A stretch of DNA of 64,000 bases from an uncultured bacterium (GCA_937890835.1 CALADF010000001.1:62001-126000), one strand, 5' to 3'; shown: positions 16,757 through 25,357, numbered from the stretch's first letter. The notes: generated by a model from the sequence alone, not told the origin. Numbers and translations: made by a program.

Positions 16757-19644
16757 TCGAACGGGCCGTTTCTTGCGTGAGCGGTCGTGCTGAGGCGATA
16801 CGCGAGCGCGAGGGCGATGATCCAAGGCTGCGTCGGAAGACGTACTGGCGCTGTTATACGCTCGCGTTTTTCATTGCCCTTGCGGGGACGTTGCTGGTCT
16901 ATCTCGTCAACCTGCGCTCGTTTATGTGGGGCGTTGACGGGTTGGAGCAGTATTACCCGTATTTCATCTACGAGGGACAGCTTATTCGCGAAGTCGTCGG
17001 CGGTTTGCTGGCAGGACAGGGACTCCAGATTCCCCTGTGGTCGTTTCAGCTCGGCTTCGGAACCGACATTCCCTCGACGCTCGACGTGTTCTTCGATCCG
17101 CTGAACCTTCTTTCGGGTCTGTGCCCCGAGCGGTATTCCGAGTACTTGTTTCAGCTTCTGATCGTCGTTCGCTTTTATCTGGCGGGCGTGACGTTTTCGT
17201 TGTTCGCGTTGCGGTTCTTCCCGGGTCGTTTCCCGGTTCTGGTCGGCGCCTTGCTCTACACGTTCTGCGGCACTTCGTTTGAAGCGTTTCTGTGGCCTGG
17301 GTCGATGTGGCCGATGATCCTGTTCCCGCTTCTTCTCCTCGGCGTTGAGAAAGTCATTTCGGGTGAGAGGCCTTTCACGTTTATCGCCGCTGCGACGATG
17401 TTCTTTTTGACGTCGTATTATTTCTCGTACATGGCTTGCTTGCTGCTCGTTCCGTACTGCGCCGCGCGCGTCGTCGTCACCGGCGTCGGGAGGCGTCCGC
17501 TGCGGTTCGCTGCGTGGACGCTTAAGTTCCTCGGCTTCCTCTTCGTGGCGATGTGCCTTGCGGGCGTTGCTCTCGTGCCGACTGTGATGGCGCTGCTTGG
17601 TCTCGACCGGGTGAGCGATGCGTCGGCGACGGTTCCGATGTTCTATTCGTTTGACGAGGTGCTGACGACCATCGCGGGATTCGTGGGGACTGCGAACGTC
17701 GGTAGCGACTGCTACATGGGTTTTGGAGCTGCAGCCGTGATGGCGTGCTCGCTCATGTTCGTTAGAAGACGTGAGGACCGTTTGCTTAAAGCGGCGTTCA
17801 TCGCGGGATCCCTCATGCTCATCCTGCCCGTTGCGGGTAGCATCATGAACGGTTTCAATTACGCCACGAACCGCTGGGTGTGGGCGTACGCCTTTCTTGT
17901 TTGCATCATCGTCGTGAAGTATCTTCCCGATCTGATGACGCTCGACGGCCGAGAGCGCCGCCGCCTTCTCGCTATAGCCTGCGTTGTCGCCGCGTTGATC
18001 GTCGTGTTTCCCGTGACGAGAAACGAGCAGAACGGCTACTCTCTTGCCGTCATGTTCGCGCTGATGGTCGTTCTGTTCTGGAAAGATGTGTCCTTCGTAA
18101 TGCACAGACTCGCCGTCTGCGCGTGCGTTATCGCGAGCATATGGGTGTCGGCGATTTACTTCATAGCGCCCGAGGAAGGTGGTTGGGCGAAATTCGCACC
18201 GCCTTTCACCTTTATGTACGACTATCTCACGGAGTTCTCTCCGAACTGGCAGGTGGCGGGTATCGATGACGACGGTTTGTGGCGCTATGACGCCGATATG
18301 GCGTCCTCGAAGGAACGAAAGCGCAACGACAGCGCGGTGCTCGGTCTCATGGGCGTCGATTTCTACAACAGTGCTTACAACGATCACATAGACCGCTACC
18401 TCACCGAAATGGGCGTCTGCGAAACCGAGATAAACTTCTCCTATAAGCACCTCGGTGACCGTCCGATTCTCGATACCCTCGCGGGTGTGAAGTACATGAT
18501 CGTCAAGAACGGGTGCACGCCACCTTACAACTACGACGATCCTGACAACGTAGTCGCGGGCGGGCCTTCCTTCAAGATATCGACTCAGGTGTACGAGGGC
18601 TCGAACGTGTTGCCGCTCGCTTACACCTATGGCTGCGTCATCTCGCGCGACGAATACGAATCGTTTACTCCTGCGCAAAAGCAGGAGGCGCTTTTGCAGG
18701 GCGTCGTGCTCGAAGGTATGCCGCAAGCGAAAAAGCCGGATGACTCAAGCGGGACCGTCTCTCAAGAGCAAGGATCGGGGACGATCTCCTTGTCCTCGTG
18801 CGAGGTGAACTTCGAGCAGCAGATCGTCCCCTACACGATTGCGGCGACGGACGGGCTGGAGTTCGAGGATGGTCGCATTCTCGTCCGCAACGCGAACGCT
18901 CAGTTGACGCTTTCGTTTGATGGGCTTGATGCGAGCGAAACGTATGTCTCGTTCGATAACCTGAACTACAAAGCGCTCGGTCCTCTTGAGCGCATGGATA
19001 TGCAGAAGTTCGAATCCATGCCGTGGTACAAACAGGTGTGGCAGCGGATCAAGGCGGGCGGATGGTCTGAGCCGAACTCGTATTTCATCTACTTCAAATC
19101 CGATACGGGCGATCAAGGGCGCTTCATTCAGAATTGGAACTCGTCTTATCATCTGTACGGCGGAAAGTCCGATTGGCTCGTGAACCTCGGCTATGCGGAT
19201 CAGGGGCAGACCTATGTCACCGTCACGTTCTCAGAACCGGGTCTTTACACGTTCGACGGCATCGACGTCGTTTGCCAGCCGATGGGTTCGTTCGACGAGC
19301 GCGTCGATGCCCTCAAGGCATCAACCGTTGACGATTTGAAGTTCGGCGTGAACGAGATCACGGGCACGATCGATCTCGATGAGCGAAAAGCTGTTTTCTT
19401 CAGCATCGCCTACTCTGACGGGTGGCGCGCGACGGTCGATGGTGAACCCGCTCAGGTCTATCGGGCGAACACGGGCTTTATGGCCCTTGACGTCGACGAG
19501 GGGTCTCATGACATCAGATTGACCTATTGGACGCCCGGTTTGACCCTCGGCCTATGCTCGACCCTCGCGGGTGCGGCGATGGTCGTCGCATTGATTGTTT
19601 TCTATCGGCTTCGTGCGTTTCGACGCGGCATTGAGAAGAGGTGA
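16744..19644 (+). CDS. YfhO-family polytopic membrane protein (GT-C glycosyltransferase-like)
   Basis: This 966-residue protein matches the YfhO family. It has a first membrane segment near residues 40-55, then the luminal loop with MWGVDGLEQYYPYF, LGFGTDIPSTLDVFFDPLNL and about a dozen further membrane segments up to residue 480. A long extracytoplasmic domain follows (about 490-900), with a last membrane helix near 930-955. YfhO proteins are GT-C-like enzymes. In Bacillus YfhO with CsbB and GtcA is implicated in transferring sugars from undecaprenyl phosphate to cell-surface polymers. Here it probably transfers the aminosugar made by its neighbours outside the membrane. GTG 16744 follows GGGGGG by five bases and overlaps rfbB. 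The acceptor is unknown. Confidence 0.85.
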   Translation: MPRLIERAVSCVSGRAEAIREREGDDPRLRRKTYWRCYTLAFFIALAGTLLVYLVNLRSFMWGVDGLEQYYPYFIYEGQLIREVVGGLLAGQGLQIPLWSFQLGFGTDIPSTLDVFFDPLNLLSGLCPERYSEYLFQLLIVVRFYLAGVTFSLFALRFFPGRFPVLVGALLYTFCGTSFEAFLWPGSMWPMILFPLLLLGVEKVISGERPFTFIAAATMFFLTSYYFSYMACLLLVPYCAARVVVTGVGRRPLRFAAWTLKFLGFLFVAMCLAGVALVPTVMALLGLDRVSDASATVPMFYSFDEVLTTIAGFVGTANVGSDCYMGFGAAAVMACSLMFVRRREDRLLKAAFIAGSLMLILPVAGSIMNGFNYATNRWVWAYAFLVCIIVVKYLPDLMTLDGRERRRLLAIACVVAALIVVFPVTRNEQNGYSLAVMFALMVVLFWKDVSFVMHRLAVCACVIASIWVSAIYFIAPEEGGWAKFAPPFTFMYDYLTEFSPNWQVAGIDDDGLWRYDADMASSKERKRNDSAVLGLMGVDFYNSAYNDHIDRYLTEMGVCETEINFSYKHLGDRPILDTLAGVKYMIVKNGCTPPYNYDDPDNVVAGGPSFKISTQVYEGSNVLPLAYTYGCVISRDEYESFTPAQKQEALLQGVVLEGMPQAKKPDDSSGTVSQEQGSGTISLSSCEVNFEQQIVPYTIAATDGLEFEDGRILVRNANAQLTLSFDGLDASETYVSFDNLNYKALGPLERMDMQKFESMPWYKQVWQRIKAGGWSEPNSYFIYFKSDTGDQGRFIQNWNSSYHLYGGKSDWLVNLGYADQGQTYVTVTFSEPGLYTFDGIDVVCQPMGSFDERVDALKASTVDDLKFGVNEITGTIDLDERKAVFFSIAYSDGWRATVDGEPAQVYRANTGFMALDVDEGSHDIRLTYWTPGLTLGLCSTLAGAAMVVALIVFYRLRAFRRGIEKR

Positions 19645-19652
19645 TTTCCGTC

Positions 19653-21839
19653 ATGCGAAGGCTTTTGGTCATCGGCTCGATGGATGAGTTCGTCGAATTG
19701 GTTCGTCATGCACGCAGGCGGGGGTGCTATGTCATCGTCGCCGACGGCTACGTTGACGGTCCCGCTCGCGCATACGCGGACGAGGATCATGTCGTGGACG
19801 TGCGGGATCCTCGCAAGCTTGCTGAGTTGTATAAGTCCTGTCGAGCCGACGCCGTCGTTACTTCGTATTCCGACGTGCTGTTCGAGTCGGCGTGCGAGAT
19901 GCGGCGTATTCTCGGCGCCGACGAGCCGTTTCCCCTTGAGGGCATGGAGATCTTGCGCGATAAGGCCTCGATGCGCAAGCTGCTCGATGAGCTTGGCGTC
20001 GCGCACCCGCGCAGCGTTGAGGTTTCGTCTTCTTCGGAGGCGCTTGAGTCGAGCAGGGGGCTCGCTTTTCCCTGTGTGATGAAGCCCGTCGACGGTTACG
20101 GCTCTCATGGCATTCGCGTCGTCCGCGATTCGGCGGAAGCGGCTCGGGCGTTTGGCGACGTCGCTCGTCACGCCACGCGCGGCGAGCGTTGCTTGATCGA
20201 GGAGTACGACGAAGGCGCTGAGATCAACATGACGGCTTGGGTTTGCGACGGCGTCGCGTACCCGGTGAGCTTTGCGGATCGCGAGAAGACGTTCATGGGT
20301 GAAGGCATCGTGCCGCAGGTTACCCGCATCGTCTATCCGAGTAGGCAACCCCGTGCGGTTTTCGATCGCGCGCTCGAGATCGTGCAGGCCGTCGTTGACC
20401 GTCTCGGCGTGACGGCGGGGCCCGTCTGCATGCAGTTCTTCTGCGGTGAAGGGTTGCGCGTGAGCGTGTGCGAGATCACCGGCCGCGTGTTCGGCTACGA
20501 ACACGAGCTGATCGAGCTCGGCGGCGGACTATCCGTTGAAGAGCTGCTGCTCGATACTGCTCTTGATAAGGCCTCCCTCAAACGAAGGCTTGAAGCTCAT
20601 ACGCTCTCGGCGTTCGTCGAGCCGTGCTGCGGGCTGTACTTTCACGGATGCGTCGGCGTCGTCGGCGATCTTTCCCGCGCGCGTGACTCGTTGCGCGACG
20701 ATGCCGTCGTCGATTCCCTGTTCTATGTTGAGGAGGGCGATGCTTTCACACATGGCGAAGGGTCGAAGCCTTATCTTGCCCGCGCCTATCTGCAGGCGCG
20801 TGATTATCGCTCGCTCGACCGCGCATCCGCTCGCGTGCTCGGCGCATTTTACGTACCCGATGCCGAAGGCGGCGATCTCTCCCTCGTCGGGAGGCTTCCC
20901 GCGTATGCCGCGCGCGAACTCGTGAGCGTCGTCATACCGTGCTACTACTCCAAGAACATGATCGGCAAAGTCGTGCGTCTCACGCGCGAGGAACTTGTCG
21001 CTTTGGGTTACGATACCCAGTTCGTCCTCGTCAACGACGGATCCGATGACGGAACCTACGATGCGATATGCGCTCTGTCGGATGAGAGCGATGACGTCGT
21101 GGGCATCGATCTCATGCGAAACTTCGGGCAGCATAACGCCATCATGGCGGGCTTGCATCAGGTTGCCGGCGATATCGTCATGGTCATGGATGACGATATG
21201 CAGACGCATCCATCTCAGTGCCGTTTTTTGCTTGGGAAGCTCAGCGAGGGCGCTGACGTTGTGTTCGGGAGATATCGCGTCCATAAGGAGAGCGTGTTCA
21301 GGCGCGCGGGCTCGTCGTTCGCCATGTCGCTTATCCGCCTCCTCGCCGATTGCCCGAAGGGAATCGTCGATAGCAACTACTTCGTCATGCGACGTATCGT
21401 GTGCGACGAGATGGTCTCCTACCGCAGTCCCTCGGTGTACATTCAGGGTCTGATTTTTCGCACTACTAATCGCATCGAAAACGTTGACATCGATCATTTC
21501 GAACGCGAGGAGGGTTCTTCGGGCTACACGTTGAAGTCGCTCATGGAACTGACGTCGACCATCCTGAACTTCTCGGCTATTCCGCTGCGCATCGCCACGG
21601 TGCTCGGGTGCGTCTTGGGCTTTCTCGGACTCGCGGGTGCCATTGCTTTGCTCGTAGAGCGCCTGATCGATCCAGAGATGGTCATCGGGTGGTCGTCTCT
21701 CATGGTGACGGTTCTCGTGTGCTCGGGCGTTATCACCATCTGCATCGGCATCGTCGGGGAGTATGTCGGCCGATTGTTCCAGACCGATATGGGTCGTCCT
21801 CAGTTCATCGTGCGGAAGAAGAAGGGAGGTCGCTCGTGA
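19653..21839 (+). CDS. ATP-grasp ligase fused to ArnC-like polyprenyl-phosphate glycosyltransferase
   Basis: The 728 residues form two enzymes in one chain. Residues 1-410 are an ATP-grasp protein: an N-terminal Rossmann-like lobe (RRLLVIGSMDEF), ATP-binding Lys144 with its glycine-rich loop (CVMKPVDGYGSHG), IEEYDEG (182-188), and probable metal ligands around Glu274 (CEITGR). Residues 420-728 are a GT2 enzyme closest to ArnC/GtrB: SVVIPCYY, NDGSDDGT, RNFGQHNAIMAGL, the acidic DDDMQ (513-517), then two membrane helices (about 645-668 and 680-702) and GEYVGRLF. The GT2 half should load a sugar onto undecaprenyl phosphate at the inner face. The ATP-grasp half should form an amide or peptide-like bond, perhaps on the sugar amine. 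ATG 19653 follows AGAGGTGA. Confidence 0.85.
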   Translation: MRRLLVIGSMDEFVELVRHARRRGCYVIVADGYVDGPARAYADEDHVVDVRDPRKLAELYKSCRADAVVTSYSDVLFESACEMRRILGADEPFPLEGMEILRDKASMRKLLDELGVAHPRSVEVSSSSEALESSRGLAFPCVMKPVDGYGSHGIRVVRDSAEAARAFGDVARHATRGERCLIEEYDEGAEINMTAWVCDGVAYPVSFADREKTFMGEGIVPQVTRIVYPSRQPRAVFDRALEIVQAVVDRLGVTAGPVCMQFFCGEGLRVSVCEITGRVFGYEHELIELGGGLSVEELLLDTALDKASLKRRLEAHTLSAFVEPCCGLYFHGCVGVVGDLSRARDSLRDDAVVDSLFYVEEGDAFTHGEGSKPYLARAYLQARDYRSLDRASARVLGAFYVPDAEGGDLSLVGRLPAYAARELVSVVIPCYYSKNMIGKVVRLTREELVALGYDTQFVLVNDGSDDGTYDAICALSDESDDVVGIDLMRNFGQHNAIMAGLHQVAGDIVMVMDDDMQTHPSQCRFLLGKLSEGADVVFGRYRVHKESVFRRAGSSFAMSLIRLLADCPKGIVDSNYFVMRRIVCDEMVSYRSPSVYIQGLIFRTTNRIENVDIDHFEREEGSSGYTLKSLMELTSTILNFSAIPLRIATVLGCVLGFLGLAGAIALLVERLIDPEMVIGWSSLMVTVLVCSGVITICIGIVGEYVGRLFQTDMGRPQFIVRKKKGGRS

Positions 21840-23176
21840 GACCTTTGCGTGATGATCAGCTTGCCACGTTGGCGACGCCGTGTTTCGTGTTCGACGAGTT
21901 GGAGCTGGCCGAGAACTTCGCTTCGTTTTCCCGTGCGTTGCGTGACGCGTGGTCGGATGAGGCGTTCGTCGCTTATTCGGTCAAAACCAATCCCTTCCCG
22001 TGGATTCTCGATATCGCCAAGCGCGAAGGATGCCTAGCCGAAGTCGTCTCCGACGAGGAGTATGCACTTGCCCTTGCGGCAGGGTACACGGCGTGTGAGA
22101 TCGTCTTCAACGGACCGATAAAGAGCCGTGATTGCTTTCGCTACGCGCTCACGGAGGGCTCGATCGTCAACGTAGATTCATGGCGTGAGATCATGTGGCT
22201 GGAGGAGTTCGCCGCAGACGGCGATTTTACCGCGAACGTCGGATTGCGCGTGAACTTCGATTTGGAGGCCGCCTGTCCCGGCGAGACCGTGACGGGCGCT
22301 TCGGGCGGCAGGTTCGGTTTCTGCCGCGAGAACGGTGAGCTGGCGCGGGCGGTTGCGCGCGTGCGGGCGCTGGGGGGTTGCGTGCGTATCGCGGGTTTGC
22401 ACATGCACGTGACCACGAGGAGTCGCTCGTTCGGCGTGTACGAGGCGCTTGCGCGCAACGCCGCCGAGGTGATCCGCGAATTTGAACTCAATGAACTTGA
22501 CTTCGTCGACATCGGCGGTGGTTTTTACGGCGGCGGCCCGAAAAACGTCGGCGCGTACGAGCGCTACGCATCCGTTATCGCGGGCTTGCTTTCGCCGGTA
22601 TGCGACCCCTCTCGCACAAAGCTGGTGGTCGAGCCCGGCGGGGCAGTCGTCTGCACCCCTGCGTCTTATTTCGGGCGCGTTCTCGATGTGAAGGAGACGA
22701 CTTACGATCGCTTCGTGACCTGCGATCTTTCCCGAATCAACATCGACCACGAGATGAAAAAGACCTCTTACGCCTACGAACTCCATCTTCGGCGGAACGC
22801 CGTGCGGCCTGACGTGAGTTGCGGTCGGACGCCGGAGGCGATCGGCGGTGGCGGGGGCGTCGGTTCGGGCACGCCGGTCGAGGATCGTCCCTCGATACCT
22901 CGTCAGGTTCTATGCGGCTATACCTGCATGGAAAGCGACCGGCTTTGCGCTCTCGAGGGAGAGCCGCGTCTTGACGTGGGGGATCTTGTCGAGATTCGCA
23001 ACGCAGGCGCGTACTCGATGTCGTTTACGCCGGGGTTCTTTATCCGCTATGCTCCGGCGGTTTACGCGCTGGATGGCGCAGGCGAGCTTAGTCTGAAGCG
23101 TTGCCTCCGGCATGCAGAGGTTCGAGCATGGTCGAGTTGTATTACCAACAAGATCGAAGAGGAGGATGTTCTGTGA
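21836..23176 (+). CDS. fold-III PLP-dependent decarboxylase-like enzyme
   Basis: The 446 residues match the ornithine/diaminopimelate/arginine decarboxylase family 2. The TIM barrel has the PLP lysine Lys50 (AYSVKTNPF), GLHMHV, the phosphate-binding FVDIGGGF and VVEPGGAVV. The C-terminal beta domain has GYTCMESDRL, matching the Cys-x-x-x-Asp active-site motif, and GAYSMSF. The usual EPGR is EPGG here, so substrate contacts differ from lysA. A glycine-rich insert lies near residue 342. The product may be an amine or amino acid used by the adjacent ATP-grasp ligase; the substrate cannot be read. GTG 21836 follows AAGGGAGG and overlaps the fusion gene by four bases. Confidence 0.82.
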   Translation: MRPLRDDQLATLATPCFVFDELELAENFASFSRALRDAWSDEAFVAYSVKTNPFPWILDIAKREGCLAEVVSDEEYALALAAGYTACEIVFNGPIKSRDCFRYALTEGSIVNVDSWREIMWLEEFAADGDFTANVGLRVNFDLEAACPGETVTGASGGRFGFCRENGELARAVARVRALGGCVRIAGLHMHVTTRSRSFGVYEALARNAAEVIREFELNELDFVDIGGGFYGGGPKNVGAYERYASVIAGLLSPVCDPSRTKLVVEPGGAVVCTPASYFGRVLDVKETTYDRFVTCDLSRINIDHEMKKTSYAYELHLRRNAVRPDVSCGRTPEAIGGGGGVGSGTPVEDRPSIPRQVLCGYTCMESDRLCALEGEPRLDVGDLVEIRNAGAYSMSFTPGFFIRYAPAVYALDGAGELSLKRCLRHAEVRAWSSCITNKIEEEDVL

Positions 23177-24306
23177 TTGCGTTCAATGAGGCTCCGATCG
23201 TCGAGAGCTCAACTCGTTATGTTTCCCAGGCGCTTGCGGATCGCCACGTAAGCGGGGACGGTCCTTTCACCAAACGATGCCATGCCTGGATAGAGGAGAG
23301 GACGGGTGTTCAAAAGGCTTTGCTCACCACCAGCGGCACCGCAGCGCTCGAGATGGCGGCGTTGCTGTGCGGGTTGGAGCCGGGCGATGAGGTCATCCTT
23401 CCGAGTTTCACCTTCTCCTCGACGGCGACGGCGTTTGTGAACGTCGGCGCGCGCTTGGTGTTCGTCGATGTTCGACCCGATACCATGAACATTGACGAGG
23501 TTAAAATCGAGGCGGCCATCACCGACCGCACGCGCGTCATCGTCGTCGTGCACTATGGCGGCATAGCTTGCGATATGGATGCCATCATGCGCATTGCCGC
23601 GCGTTACGGTTTGAAAGTGGTCGAGGACGCCGCTCAGGGCGTCATGTCTTCGTATCGGGGCGCTTCTTTGGGGTCCATCGGGGATTTCGGCTGCTATTCG
23701 TTTCATGAGACGAAGAACTATTCCATGGGCGAGGGCGGGGCGTTGCTCATCCGCGATGCCGTGCACAACGAGCCCGCCGAGATTCTTCGCGAAAAAGGCA
23801 CGAACCGGTCTAAGTTCTTTCGCGGTCAGGTCGATAAGTACACCTGGGTTGATTATGGTTCAAGCTACTTACCCTCCGATATAAACGCGGCGTACCTCTA
23901 TTCGCAACTCGAGTGCGCCGATGTTATCAACGACGATCGTCTTGCATCTTGGAATTACTACTACGACGCGCTTACGCCGCTGCGTGATGCGGGCTTGATT
24001 CGCCTTCCCGTCGTGTCGTCGGGTTGCGTGCACAATGCGCATTTGTTTCGCATCATGACGGCCGACCTCGCGGAGCGCACGCGTTTGATAGCGTACCTGC
24101 GCGAGCGGGGGATTATGGCGACGTTTCATTACGTTCCGCTTCACTCGGCTCCTGCGGGGAGGAAATTCGGGCGCTTTCACGGAAGGGATGAGTTCACCAC
24201 GGCGGAGTCCGATAAATTGGTTCGTTTGCCGATGTATTACGGTATGGCAAAGGAAGATCGAACGGCCGTCGTGGAGGCTGTATCGGATTTCTATCGTACC
24301 CGATAA
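23173..24306 (+). CDS. wecE: dTDP-4-amino-4,6-dideoxygalactose transaminase
   Basis: This DegT/DnrJ/EryC1-type PLP aminotransferase is very close to E. coli WecE/RffA along its whole 377 residues. It shares VFVDVRPDTMNIDE, VVEDAAQGVMS, EKGTNRSKFFRGQVDKYTW and FHYVPLHSAPAG. The PLP lysine is Lys181 in FHETKN, the same number as in E. coli. The reaction is glutamate-dependent amination of dTDP-4-keto-6-deoxyglucose to dTDP-4-amino-4,6-dideoxygalactose (dTDP-Fuc4N), using the RfbB product. No N-acetyltransferase (WecD) is adjacent, so the amine may stay free for other chemistry. GTG 23173 overlaps the preceding stop; the alignment to WecE starts exactly there. Confidence 0.9.
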   Translation: MIAFNEAPIVESSTRYVSQALADRHVSGDGPFTKRCHAWIEERTGVQKALLTTSGTAALEMAALLCGLEPGDEVILPSFTFSSTATAFVNVGARLVFVDVRPDTMNIDEVKIEAAITDRTRVIVVVHYGGIACDMDAIMRIAARYGLKVVEDAAQGVMSSYRGASLGSIGDFGCYSFHETKNYSMGEGGALLIRDAVHNEPAEILREKGTNRSKFFRGQVDKYTWVDYGSSYLPSDINAAYLYSQLECADVINDDRLASWNYYYDALTPLRDAGLIRLPVVSSGCVHNAHLFRIMTADLAERTRLIAYLRERGIMATFHYVPLHSAPAGRKFGRFHGRDEFTTAESDKLVRLPMYYGMAKEDRTAVVEAVSDFYRTR

Positions 24307-24327
24307 GGGGAGGGGTTGGTGCTCCCT

Positions 24328-24699
24328 ATGACACGCGCTCGTCTTCAAACGTATTTAGGCCTGCATGTTCTGCTCATGTTGTATTCCCTCACCGATTTAT
24401 TCGGCAAGATCGCCGCAGGGTTCGATTTGGCGGATTGGCGGTTTTGGGGCTTTTACGCGCTCGTCATCGGCGTGTTGGGCGTCTATGCGCTCGGATGGCA
24501 GCAGGTCATCAAACGCCTGCCCCTTACCACAGCGTTTTCGTCGAAGGCGATCACGGTTTTCTGGGGTTTGGTGTGGGGTGTTTTGTTCTTCCATGAGGAG
24601 GTAACTCTCCTAAAGCTTGTCGGCATCGTCGTTATCGTAGCCGGCGTGGTTTTGTTCGCACGCAGCGATGACGAGGGGGAAACGGAGGCCGTGCGATGA
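24328..24699 (+). CDS. SMR/EamA half-transporter, first of pair
   Basis: The 123-residue protein has four predicted membrane segments in the small multidrug resistance/EamA topology, with a short cytoplasmic tail rich in acidic residues (DDEGETE). Features include VFWGLVWGVLFFHEE between segments three and four, typical of EamA-type domains. Paired SMR-like proteins ArnE and ArnF flip undecaprenyl-phosphate-aminoarabinose. By position after wecE and an ArnC-like gene this pair probably does the same for the aminosugar lipid. TTG 24316 and GTG 24319 are alternative starts; ATG 24328 is chosen with modest confidence given an extended AAGGGGAGGGG upstream. The last codons overlap the next gene by four bases. 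Confidence 0.75.
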   Translation: MTRARLQTYLGLHVLLMLYSLTDLFGKIAAGFDLADWRFWGFYALVIGVLGVYALGWQQVIKRLPLTTAFSSKAITVFWGLVWGVLFFHEEVTLLKLVGIVVIVAGVVLFARSDDEGETEAVR

Positions 24700-25052
24700 G
24701 CGCGATCGACATGCTGCCCTCGATCGGCATCGCCATGCTCGGTGTTTTCGTCAGCGCGGTGGCTCAGGTTCTGTTGAAGAAGGAAGCACTCGTTGAACAC
24801 GATCGCGTGATTGACGAGTACCTTAACGCACGCGTCGTCGTGGCTTATCTCATGATGTTCGCATCGACCTTGATGCTCGTTTTCGCGCTGCGCGTCATCC
24901 CTGTCTCAGCTGCTCCCGTTATCGAGGCGACGAGCTACGTGTACGTGACGATCTTCGGCGTTGTCATCTTCAAGGAAAGGGTGAATCGCCGCAAGACCGC
25001 AGCGCTCGCCTTGATACTGCTGGGGATATTCATTTACGCTCTCGGTCTCTAA
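24696..25052 (+). CDS. SMR/EamA half-transporter, second of pair
   Basis: The 118-residue four-helix membrane protein of the SMR type starts with a helix containing SAVAQVLLKKEAL, like the AxxQ region of ArnE/EmrE-type proteins. It ends with VIEATSYVYVTIFGVVIFKERV and a final helix. ATG 24696 overlaps the partner gene (ATGA), which supports a stoichiometric heterodimer. The partner lacks the AQ motif, so the two halves are not simple duplicates. Proposed role: flipping the polyprenyl-linked aminosugar made by the upstream genes for use by the YfhO protein. A drug exporter remains possible but is less likely in this context. Confidence 0.78.
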   Translation: MSAIDMLPSIGIAMLGVFVSAVAQVLLKKEALVEHDRVIDEYLNARVVVAYLMMFASTLMLVFALRVIPVSAAPVIEATSYVYVTIFGVVIFKERVNRRKTAALALILLGIFIYALGL

Positions 25053-25209
25053 GGGTTACGGTAGCTGCGCCTTTTGGTTTTCCGTTGCTGCGGCGGTTAG
25101 ATTAGGGGGGTGGCTTGGGGAGCTGTTTCGGGCAGGTGCGAAGGTTGTCGCTTGAGAAAGCTGAGCTGCTCTTTCAGACTGCTGTTTCGGATTGAGCTTC
25201 GGGCTTCTC

Positions 25210-25268
25210 AACTTTTTTCAAAAAAGTTTAAATTTACCCTTGCGCAATCTGTGCACTAAGCGTAATAT
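25210..25268 (+). promoter_or_regulatory. promoter of the tRNA-Gly/Cys/Gly cluster
   Basis: TTGCGC (25240-25245) and TAATAT (25263-25268) are 17 bases apart. Upstream is the near-palindromic A/T block AACTTTTTTC-AAAAAAGTT, then TAAATTT (25210-25235), likely an UP element. Confidence 0.65.
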
Positions 25269-25281
25269 ATTTCCTTGCGAC

Positions 25282-25357
25282 GCGGACATGGCTCAGCTGG
25301 TAGAGCACCACCTTGCCAAGGTGGGGGTCGCGGGTTCGAACCCCGTTGTCCGCTCCA
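25282..25357 (+). tRNA. tRNA-Gly(GCC), copy 1
   Basis: Acceptor GCGGACA pairs with TGTCCGC. The anticodon loop TTGCCAA between CCACC and GGTGG gives GCC. T-loop TTCGAAC; CCA encoded. 76 bases, identical to the copy at 25519. Confidence 0.95.

Noticed and set aside
19644..19653. A frameshift artefact joining separate ATP-grasp and GT2 genes.
   Set aside because: The frame runs continuously for 728 codons with coding character throughout, and the linker near residue 410 is ordinary; the fusion is taken as real pending comparison.
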